Source: Castanea sativa (lineage: Eukaryota; Streptophyta; Magnoliopsida; Fagales; Fagaceae). From it: a stretch of 64,000 nt of DNA. The notes beneath the pieces were generated by a model. The model was not told the origin of the DNA. It did no database searches and saw nothing but the letters and a program-made list of their open reading frames with translations. The position numbers and the translations under genes are program-made. The stretch is from NCBI RefSeq assembly GCF_040712315.1, contig NC_134016.1:1775501-1839500 (forward strand), in the 5' to 3' direction. Below, in pieces: positions 55,915-64,000 of this stretch. Within the stretch, counting starts at the first letter, position 1. Every line of letters begins with the position of its first letter.

Positions 55915-58900
55915 TTGCTAATTGGAAAATGAAGGTGTAGAGATTTCATGTTTACAGATGGATGACCAAATCTGGAAATACTATATGAACAACAAATTTA
56001 GAAACTTGTATACAAATTTAAAGTAGAAAAAACAAAAAATTAGGATTGACAATAGGTTTTGTTGGAAGAGAGAAATCAAAAGAGAAGATATTAATGAGAG
56101 AACTTACAAATTTCACTAAGTCAATTGCATTGGAACCAATTTAAATTTCCCCATTGTGATTCTTGGAATATGACCAATCTTCTACCAATGGAACTCTAGC
56201 AAACAGTAAGAAACAAAGCATCCAGCTTTGCCAACCACTCCGGGAATTTTCCATTTAGCTTTCCATAGAAAGCAAGGGCACCTCCTGCATTGTTGGTAGG
56301 TAGTAGCAATTTTTGTTCCAGATCTTCAGTTCTTACAAAGACGAAAAGTTACCACAGAACATATGCAGAGGCTCCAACATTGTCAAAATTTAATGCCTCC
56401 AACTGAGCACATATAGGTGTCAAAGCTGGCCAAACAGCTCTGACAACCAAAAGAAGATTAGGCTCCAAAATGGGTGGTGTGTGAAGTATCCTTGACATTG
56501 GAAAAAAAAATCCTCTAATAAATAAGGAATTCTGGTGGCTTTTACATTAGAAGAAATATCAAGTGCTACCTGTCACTTACAACATTGATACAATGACATC
56601 AACACATGAATACTACAAGTATTAGAATATCATCAGAATACCAAGATGAAATAGATGCTATTGTAAGGAAAAGTGAAAGGGAAGGGGGGATAATTGGCAT
56701 AAACGGTATACTTATTGGATTGAATTAGTACTTCATATATTTGAAGACAAGTGAAGATTACGGAAACTTACCAATTCTCATAAACTTCCTATAGCTTGTG
56801 GCTAGATTAAAAGTCCATAATTAAATAAATTTTTCCTCCAGCTGAATACAATAGATATGCTGTCCCTAGTGTCTGCACTTAATGGCAACTTTTTTATTGA
56901 TTAAAGGAGAAATGAAGGAATTGGGAGGAATTAAAAAAAACACTCTTATGTTGTTGTTAAGGAGAGTATTAGAAAAGAAAGGAGGATGAGGTGAGAGAAC
57001 TTACTGGTCATCCATCTTAATAATGTATATGATCTTCAAACTGCTTCTTCTTTGATAAAATTAACAAAAAATGAAATCCCAGACCACCCACTCTGCACCG
57101 CTCCCCTTTGCACATCTTTCCTTTAATTTGGGGTAGTGACAGATATTCTTCTCTTCCATTTTCTTGGCAGTGTTAAAGCTCCATGAATAAATTTTTCCTC
57201 CAGCTAAACACAATAGATATGCTGTACCCAGTGCCTGCATATCAAGGCAACATATTTAACTAATTGAATAGTCTTTTAATTCTCTCAACAATGAGAATCC
57301 ATGTTTTGTTAGTTTTGTTAGCTTTTTAACACCCTAGGGTCCTAGCAATTGTTTGTCATATCCATGTCAGCAACTAAAAGTGTCAAAGCAAAGGACATTT
57401 CACACTATTCAAGCTAAGCAATAACAATACTAGACACACAGAATGGCTTTCATATAAAAAATTGTAAAACTACAATTCATCAATCCAGTTGTACTCAATC
57501 TATACATTGTTTTGGTGACATGCACAACTTTACATGGACTAAAAGTTTTGTTTATGCAGATATGCACGTTGGCTACAGAACACACTGACTATATATAAAT
57601 ACAGCTCAAAGTAAATTATATATACAAATCCCAAATGGTAAAGGAAAAAAGATCACATGTACCTTGGCATCAGTTGAATCGAGTTGATTATTTTCCCAGA
57701 CGCAAACAGATCATATGCACCTTCATATATTTGATAGTTTGCAAAACTCAGCACTCTATCAGCAGTCAGCAACAATCACCTCGATTTCGTTGGATTCATA
57801 AACAAACTTCTCTTACTCATCACAGCTATAAGTAGTCCTGTGCAACTCTGATTATCAGCCCAACCCCAGCTTCCTCCTTGTCCTCGAAGATTGCTCTCTC
57901 AATATTAAGTACATACATTCCTCCTCTGTTCATCAGCTTGCAATTATAATCAATTGTTCCGCCAGCTGGAAACAATAGGCATATTGTCTCAATTGCATTT
58001 GCCTACACATGACATCAATACAATTATGTCATGAAGTAAAGAGTCTTGGGAAAACAGAATAGAGGAATGAAGAAATAGGAGTCAACTAGAAGTATGATTG
58101 CCTATTTCAAAAGTATGCTCAAAACAATCATGGAAGATCCAAATAGAGTCCTCGATCTCCAAAGCTCCTTTTCTCTCTTGTGGGGACTAACTACGATTGA
58201 CAAAAGGCTTCATCTGTGATGAATGGAACCAAAGGTTTCATCACAGGACTTAAGTGGTCATTAATTGTCTATAGTTTCAAAAAATAAATATTAAACCAAG
58301 TAGAACCTGAATCTATGTGATCAATTTTTGGTTAGCATCCTTAATAACCAATAACATCCACCTCATTCACAAGAATCACAACTTACCATTTGTTAAAATA
58401 AAATAAATATAAAATAATTAAGAAACTAGCAAAGTTATGCATAACCAGGCACTTCAGTGAGATATTAACATTTATTGCATCTTGCCTTTTCTAAATTGCT
58501 ATGGAAGTTGTCAGGATGTTTCAACAAAGGGGTCAGTTTATAGATACTGGTCCATCACCATATATGCAAGTGCGTGGGATCTATCCTCCAAAAAATTGCA
58601 TGATGTAGATCAATCAGAATGGTCACCTATTGGGTATCAAAATAACGTAAAGCTTACAGGAAGAAAACACCAAAATAGATGGAAAACCTTAATTGAATCT
58701 AATTTTATGAGGGTTAATGGACTAAAGAAAAGGCTTCATAGTCTTTTACTCAAGGTTTCAAAGTGTTGCAAATATTGTATTCACTCTCTCATTCTCTCCT
58801 CTCAATTTTTTATTTATTTCTTTTTTTTATAATTCATTGTTATCTTTAATTATTTGCTTATAGATTCTGAATAATTAACAGAGAAACCTCACAGGTGATA

Positions 58901-60030
58901 CCCACGTGTAAATCAACCAGTAAAAGGCCATGAAAATCGTAGAAAAGGCAGCATGCAACTTCAACCACTGCAGCTGGTGCTAATGGTGTGTCATCTTCAC
59001 CCACCACACAAAACAGTAGAGATTATTTTAAACTTTTGACCATTAAAATCTGAAAATTGTTAAACTCTTTTGGCATGAATGATATACTTATCAGATTGAA
59101 TTAGTACTCTAATTATTCAAACATAGAGATGATTTGAGAAAACTTACCAAATCTTATAAGCTTCCATTAGCTTGCGGCTAGATTAAAACTCCATAACTAA
59201 ATTAATTTTTCCTCTGGCTGAACACAATAGATATGCTGTCCCTAGTGCCCCCATGTTGTTAGTTTTTTAACATACCACGCTCCTAGCAATTAGTTTAATA
59301 TATACATGTTAGCAATTACAAGAGTGAAAGCAAAGGACATTTGTTTAGGTTAAGCTGTAATAATACCTGATGCACAAAATGACTTTCATGTCAAAGAGTG
59401 TCAAACCATAATTCTGTGATCTGACTACTCAATCTAACTCTATACATTGTCTTGGTGACATATGAACACATATATGGAGTTGACATGCACACCTTTACAT
59501 AGACTTAACAATTTTGTTTATGCAGATAGGCGCAATGGGTACAGAACCCAGTCACTGTACAAATATATATTAACTGAATTGGATCTCGCAAAGCACCAAT
59601 TAATTAAGAAGTAAGTTATATGCACGTATCTGAAATGGTAAAGTGAAAGCAGACTTGAAGTACCTTGGCATCAGTTGTCATCAAGTTGGTTATTTCCGAG
59701 GTGTAATCTCTCTTACGAGCTTCATGATTTAGCCAAAAAAAATTAAAATGTGTTAGAAACCTTCAAAAGCTAAAACCGATATATAATTATATTAGAATAG
59801 AACCATCAACACCTTCAGTGCTGCCTAAAACTTTATAAGAAATTTAAGCTTTGCTTCTACTAGTAGAACTGGAGATCACATAACTTCATGGTCCAGAAAA
59901 ACTGACCTACCAACCTAAACATGAAAACAAAAATCCGCAAGACCTTCTATCACCCAATGTCTAATCTCATTCTTATGCAACCCAACTCCACTTTCCCACA
60001 ATAAATTTACTCAAATAAACATAGGAATTA
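55915..60030 (-). pseudogene. decayed NLR 3'-tail repeats (array 3, downstream of NLR3)
   Basis: Parallels array 1 in order: a block at 56040-56190 matches 39280-39420, 56225-56510 matches 39470-39790, 58950-59020 matches 42970-43040, and 59290-59690 matches 43490-43870. Internal repeats occur as well: CCAGCTGAATACAATAGATA at 56837, with relatives at 57199 and 59213. The minus strand at 57062-57138 still reads YPKLKERCAKGSGAEWVV, an NLR C-terminal relic. The final part (59868-60030) is the conserved NLR 3' flank. Confidence 0.65.
57062..57138 (-). pseudogene. NLR C-terminal relic
   Basis: Open minus-strand text YPKLKERCAKGSGAEWVV matches the end of NLR3 (RNLEKRYAEGSGAEWLQI) and the relic at 52864-52977. 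After it the frame is lost. A third, more eroded version is near 40430-40500. Confidence 0.7.
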
Positions 60031-60337
60031 TGACCCTGTAGCCCAAATTAACAAAATCTATTTCCAACTTTCACAAAGCCCTGAAAACAAGAACTGCTCC
60101 GTGTATTATATTAGAATTCCAGCTCATGAAATTGAAAAGAACGAGTATGTTTTCATCAATGGACATAATCAATTTGACACCAATAAGTGAAGGTTACAAG
60201 AAACGCTGAGAAAAAGAATGAGCATGTATGTGATTGATGTGAAATTTAAGAATAGCCCGTTTAAAAAAAATGACATAAATAAATTGGGGGCCAGTAGGAA
60301 ATGGAATATACTTCTAGTCCAGATATAAGTACACTTA

Positions 60338-63300
60338 CTAATCATCTTCAGAGTCGTCAATGACGTCAAGTACTTCATCATAGTCGTGAAAGCTGTCAGA
60401 GTCCTCAGAATTGTTCCCTTGGATGCGTTTTTCATCGATTCTGATGTTTGGAACATGGGCAATCTGGAGCCACTCAGCGCCGCTCCCTTCTGCATATCTT
60501 TTCTCTAAATTGCGGCAATGAAAAATGCGCAGATCTTTTAAATTGGTGAGGTGTAGAATGGGAAGATACATCAGCTTTTTGCAGTGATAAAGAACCAGCT
60601 TTTGAAGAGAAGAAAGATGATAGCTGAACCAATCAGGCAAAGCTTCCATTCCGTTAAAGTTCCCTATCTGCAGCTCTTCAAGGGCAGTGAAGAGTTGAAT
60701 TTCGTTCGGGAGAGAGTTGAGTGTAGGCCTCCCAAGCAATATTAGCTTTTTGAGGGACGCGTGCGAGTATCGAATGGAAGGATAACGCAGAATCGGGAAA
60801 GCATCCAACTCTTTAATAAACCCACCAATTACCAAAGTCTTTAAGCGGCCTTGTCGCAAAAGCTTCAGTCTTGGATCAGCACAGTTGCTAATTTTTAAAT
60901 TAATAAGAGAATGAAATGGTTCTCCTAAATCTGGAATTGATTTCAGATTCGGACAGTCCTCAATCTTCAAATATTGAAGAGATGTACAGAATTGTAGCCC
61001 ACTGGGTAGTTCATCAATGCCACACACCATTATCTCCAAGTGTTGAATAACTGACGGGACACCTGGCAAAGAACTCAGGCGACGACAATATTGTATTACA
61101 AACTTCTGAAGGGAAACGCTGGTGTGCAGTGATTCTGGAATTGATTTCAGATTCGAACAGTGCCCAATCTCCAAATATTGAAGAGATGTACAGAATTGTA
61201 GCCCACTGGGTAGTTCATCAATGCCACACCCTATTATCTCCAAGTGTTGAATAACTGACGGGACACCTGGCAAAGAACTCAGGTGAGAACAAAATTGTAT
61301 TACAAACTTCTGAAGGGAAACGCAGGTGTGCAGTGATTCTGGAATTGATTTCAAATTCGGACATTGCCTAATCTTCAAATATTGAAGACATGTACAGAAT
61401 TGTAGCCCACTGGGTAGTTCATCAATGCCACACCGTATTATCTCCAAGTGTCGAATAACTGACGGGACACCTGGCAAATACCTCAGATGTGAACACCCAA
61501 GTAAGGTTAACTCCTCAAGGGAAGGAAACACCGTCAACACCTCACCTGCGCTTGTCAACTCCTTTGCATCCTTCCACTCTTCTAGGCTTTCCATAGACTC
61601 CAATTTGAGTATTCTCAATGCTGGAAATAATGTAGTAGTATTTCTTAAACTCCCATCACTGTAACTGTAAAACTTACATCCTATATTTCTTACCTTGGAC
61701 ATATGTTCTATTGCAAGAACCCTAAGACAGGGTAATTGCCCCAGAGTGGGAACTTCTTCACATTCTATACACCAATTCAATTTGATATGAATCAGATTGT
61801 GAAATAGTGACAAATCATTAACCCAAGATGGGAATTTCTTTCCTCTATACCCTTCGATTGTTAAGCTTTTCAAATTTGGGTGAGGATGGAGACCTTCCAA
61901 TACCTTTTCATCTTTATCATACCGGTCCACTGAGATTGGAAAAACATCTTGCCAGTATAATCCCAACTTTAATATTTCCTTTTCTTTTAATTTTGCAGTT
62001 TTGGCTTCTTCCTCATTTGTCACCTTCTCTAAATTGTATATGTCTATCTCTCTAAGATTCTTTAAGGGTCCTATTTCTTTAATCCTATAACCTTCATCTT
62101 GACCCAATCTAAAAAATTTCAATGTTTGAAGGGAAGTCAAACATGACATATTTTTGAGTAGAAAATGTTCGGAAAATATCCTTAACCGATCAGAAATATA
62201 AATACTAATATGTCTCAAGTTAATCAAATTGCTTAGGTCTTCCGGAAACTTCATGAGTTTAGGACATTCTTCAATTCTTAAAGTTTGCAAATTGTAGAGT
62301 TTGGTAATGGATACTGGTAATTCCTCAATTGCAGTGTCTAAGATGTGAAGAAGCCTCAAATGTATCAACTGCTCAATTGAATTTGGCAACCTTATTATAC
62401 TATGCCCAGATAATTTTAAAGCACGTAAGCATTTAAAATTTGATAACATGTCATCAAAGTCTAGATTTTTTGAAATTAATGTGCGCATTTTTATGAAACT
62501 ATCTCTACTAAATGAAGTTCTTGGTGTTGTTTTGCCATCAAATCGGACAAGTAAAGGTTGTACTTTACTAACATTATCCACAGAATCTCCCTCCAAAATC
62601 ATAGTTTCAGATTTTGAAATTGAGATGGCAAAATCATGCACCAAATCATGCATTTTGCAACTAATAATCTCACCATAGGCATCCTTTGTAGCATTTTGGA
62701 AAAAGGAAGTGGCCAACAAAATATTGAAATACATGTTACCAATATCCTCCATCACCATATTATCTTCTTTAGATGGTCCAAGGAACCCTTCAGCCATCCA
62801 ATACTGAATTACTTCGTCCTTTTTCATGTCATAATCTTTAGGGAAAATTGCGCAGTATGCAAAACATCGTTTCAAAGATGGTGTTCGAAGATGATCATAA
62901 CCTAACTTTAATATGTGAAACTCTCCATTATTTCTATCGTCCAGTAAATCCCAATTTTTATTATTTTGAATCGATAGCCATTCACCTCTATCATGTATAA
63001 AGTACATTATTCTCCCTAAAAACTCCGCGGCCCATGGAATCCTTTTACATTTTTTAACAATCTCCTTTCCAATTTTCTCCAAATCTAGAGATAAAAGTCT
63101 TTCATTTGCAGATGCTCTTTTCTTGAATATGAACCAACATTCATATTCTGTTAATTCATATTGAGTAAAAGTCTCCATGATTTCTGTCACTCTATCACAA
63201 TAGGTTGCTTCAACAATGTTATTTCCAACATTTTGATTAACTTTTGAATCATCGAGGAAGGAGTCTATCTCCACGTTAAAACTAATCTCAGGAATCGAAT

Positions 63301-63745
63301 TCTCAAACTCTGCTCGAAATTCATAACTAGCAATGTCACCTTTAAGTCTATTTAATGATTTGCAGATAATCTTAATTTCGTTTGCCATATTGATAATGCC
63401 ATTAGAGGGTGAAGAGTAGTTTAGTACCTTTTGCTGAAGAATGTTATAGCCAAACTCGTCTAGCACGTCATCAATGTCATAAGCAACACGTCTAAGTTCT
63501 TCTAACCAACTCCTCAGAAACTCATCACTTGCTTGTCTTTTCTCAACACCATTTAACACAAGTTGAATTTTGGCTAACAAGCTAAAAAGGTCTATTAGCC
63601 CGCTAAAAAGGTCTGTTAGCCCTTCCTTGAAACCCAACTCAAAACTAATGTGTTGCTCTATAAAAATTGATCTCAACTTGGCTAGAAGTCCCTCCACAAT
63701 AACACCAAGTAAAATTTCAGCTATGTATTCTGCCTTACTCTGCAT
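60338..63745 (-). CDS. NLR3: CC-LRR resistance-like protein lacking the NB-ARC nucleotide-binding core
   Basis: Uninterrupted frame of 1135 codons from the ATG at 63745. Domains: CC (Rx-N-like) 1-145 with YDIDDVLDEF at 89-98; linker to 168; degenerate RNBS-B-like GNNIVEATYCDRVTEIMET at 174-192; GLPL-like KKCKRIPWAAEFLG at 231-244; winged-helix LKRCFAYCAIFPKDYD at 291-306; MHDLVHDFA with MHD at 365-367; about 25 LRRs from 430 to near 1090; acidic tail rich in D and E. The P-loop (GxGGxGKT), RNBS-A and kinase-2 LVLDDVW are absent: DDSKV at 165-169 runs into NQNVGNN. The LRR holds a 68-residue unit nearly three times. Full CNLs of this type are intracellular receptors; whether this one signals is unknown. 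The ATG sits in TCTCTTATGCAG, a good splice acceptor, so the real first exon (BED finger, as at NLR2) may lie beyond the window and the CC exon may start at 63739. A recent pseudogene cannot be excluded. Confidence 0.85.
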   Translation of the reverse strand: MQSKAEYIAEILLGVIVEGLLAKLRSIFIEQHISFELGFKEGLTDLFSGLIDLFSLLAKIQLVLNGVEKRQASDEFLRSWLEELRRVAYDIDDVLDEFGYNILQQKVLNYSSPSNGIINMANEIKIICKSLNRLKGDIASYEFRAEFENSIPEISFNVEIDSFLDDSKVNQNVGNNIVEATYCDRVTEIMETFTQYELTEYECWFIFKKRASANERLLSLDLEKIGKEIVKKCKRIPWAAEFLGRIMYFIHDRGEWLSIQNNKNWDLLDDRNNGEFHILKLGYDHLRTPSLKRCFAYCAIFPKDYDMKKDEVIQYWMAEGFLGPSKEDNMVMEDIGNMYFNILLATSFFQNATKDAYGEIISCKMHDLVHDFAISISKSETMILEGDSVDNVSKVQPLLVRFDGKTTPRTSFSRDSFIKMRTLISKNLDFDDMLSNFKCLRALKLSGHSIIRLPNSIEQLIHLRLLHILDTAIEELPVSITKLYNLQTLRIEECPKLMKFPEDLSNLINLRHISIYISDRLRIFSEHFLLKNMSCLTSLQTLKFFRLGQDEGYRIKEIGPLKNLREIDIYNLEKVTNEEEAKTAKLKEKEILKLGLYWQDVFPISVDRYDKDEKVLEGLHPHPNLKSLTIEGYRGKKFPSWVNDLSLFHNLIHIKLNWCIECEEVPTLGQLPCLRVLAIEHMSKVRNIGCKFYSYSDGSLRNTTTLFPALRILKLESMESLEEWKDAKELTSAGEVLTVFPSLEELTLLGCSHLRYLPGVPSVIRHLEIIRCGIDELPSGLQFCTCLQYLKIRQCPNLKSIPESLHTCVSLQKFVIQFCSHLSSLPGVPSVIQHLEIIGCGIDELPSGLQFCTSLQYLEIGHCSNLKSIPESLHTSVSLQKFVIQYCRRLSSLPGVPSVIQHLEIMVCGIDELPSGLQFCTSLQYLKIEDCPNLKSIPDLGEPFHSLINLKISNCADPRLKLLRQGRLKTLVIGGFIKELDAFPILRYPSIRYSHASLKKLILLGRPTLNSLPNEIQLFTALEELQIGNFNGMEALPDWFSYHLSSLQKLVLYHCKKLMYLPILHLTNLKDLRIFHCRNLEKRYAEGSGAEWLQIAHVPNIRIDEKRIQGNNSEDSDSFHDYDEVLDVIDDSEDD
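60936..61478 (-). repeat. 204-bp tandem repeat inside the LRR of NLR3
   Basis: Two full copies and one partial copy of a 68-codon unit starting GVPSVIxHLEI and containing CGIDELPSGLQFCTxLQYL and LKSIPESLHT. The landmark GATGTACAGAATTGTAGCCC recurs at 60981, 61185 and 61389 (one base changed), an exact 204-bp period. The frame is kept. NLR2 has only scraps of one unit here. Confidence 0.93.
63581..63622 (-). repeat. 21-bp tandem duplication in the CC domain of NLR3
   Basis: GCTAAAAAGGTCTATTAGCCC followed directly by the same unit with one change. It adds seven residues (GLTDLFS/GLIDLFS) to a CC helix compared with NLR2, which reads EGLIDLLILLTQIHLVL. Confidence 0.9.
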
Positions 63746-63792
63746 AAGAGACAATAGTATGAAAATGTTTGTAGAGTGTAGAGTACAATTCT

Positions 63793-63812
63793 TTTTTTTT
63801 TGATAAGTAATA
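63793..63812 (-). mobile_element. 20-nt retroposon scrap with 20-bp target duplication
   Basis: AGAGTGTAGAGTACAATTCT is present at 63773-63792 and again at 63813-63832. Between them lie a T run and GATAAGTAATA; on the minus strand this is TATTACTTATC followed by an A tail, the look of an extremely 5'-truncated LINE insertion. It lies just upstream of the presumed CC exon of NLR3. Confidence 0.7.
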
Positions 63813-63832
63813 AGAGTGTAGAGTACAATTCT

Positions 63833-64000
63833 ATTCAAAATAAACAAGGTGGGTCCAGATATATTTATATATTGGAAATATATAAACTTGTATTACGATT
63901 TTTACCTTCTTAATTTTTATACAATAATTAATAGTTTTTTTTTTTTGGAGTTTTATAATAATTAGTCGCAAACACACGCAATACATGGAAATATTTAACT
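63833..64000. other. 5' flank or intron of NLR3
   Basis: AT-rich, no coding sequence. By analogy with NLR2 it would be part of the intron between the BED and CC exons; the BED exon would lie about 500 bp beyond the window. Confidence 0.4.

Noticed and set aside
60169..60495. 108-codon minus-strand frame overlapping the end of NLR3
   Set aside because: Same-strand shadow of the NLR3 C-terminal coding region in another frame.
61425..63803. Several plus-strand frames of 75-89 codons opposite NLR3
   Set aside because: Antisense shadows of the NLR coding strand; the same shadows occur opposite NLR2.
63746..63847. 34 extra N-terminal residues for NLR3
   Set aside because: They translate the intron-like flank, including a retroposon scrap and its target duplication; not conserved in NLR1 or NLR2.

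Overview
The window looks like nuclear DNA from a dicot tree. It is AT-rich, with GT-AG introns, LTR retrotransposons, many miniature inverted-repeat elements (MITEs), SINE and LINE remnants and a Helitron. The style of the repeats and of the BED/CC-type resistance genes suggests Fagaceae (oak, chestnut), but that is inference. I see no rRNA, tRNA or CRISPR array. The window holds two decaying gene clusters packed with transposons. Only two genes in it still look open: one reductase and one resistance-like gene.

1-2.6 kb: 3' part of a broken Ty1/copia element (integrase, reverse transcriptase, RNase H) ending in a short LTR.

3.2-28.7 kb: a cluster related to NADP(H)-dependent 2-alkenal reductase / double-bond reductase (DBR). 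It holds a lone exon 3 (+), pseudogene A (-; hit by a hAT MITE, a poly-A retroposon, a frameshift and a stop), intact five-exon gene B (-, 346 aa) and near-intact pseudogene C (+; one stop, one frameshift). Between them lie LINE, MITE, LTR and SINE debris and a probable 3.2-kb non-autonomous Helitron. The sequence upstream of B was duplicated in tandem after the Helitron arrived, and one copy then received a MITE; the other copy preserves the empty site.

29-64 kb: a cluster of CC-type NLR (resistance) genes, all on the minus strand. NLR1 (30.1-34.5 kb) and NLR2 (44.8-48.5 kb) are pseudogenes. NLR3 (60.3-63.7 kb) has a continuous reading frame of about 1135 codons. All three lack the P-loop/kinase-2 core of the NB-ARC domain. 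NLR1 and NLR2 keep remains of an upstream BED zinc-finger exon, so the ancestral gene was probably BED-CC-NB-LRR. The spaces between them are filled with diverged repeats of NLR 3' tails, including short readable LRR/C-terminal relics, plus a CACTA end, a second copia fragment with a complete 3' LTR, and a large LTR-like insertion carrying a 272-bp triplicated repeat.

Working roles: gene B probably reduces the C=C bond of reactive carbonyls or phenylpropenals using NADPH. NLR3 would be an intracellular immune receptor or receptor-derived protein, but without a normal nucleotide-binding site. Nothing in the sequence ties the two clusters together functionally.
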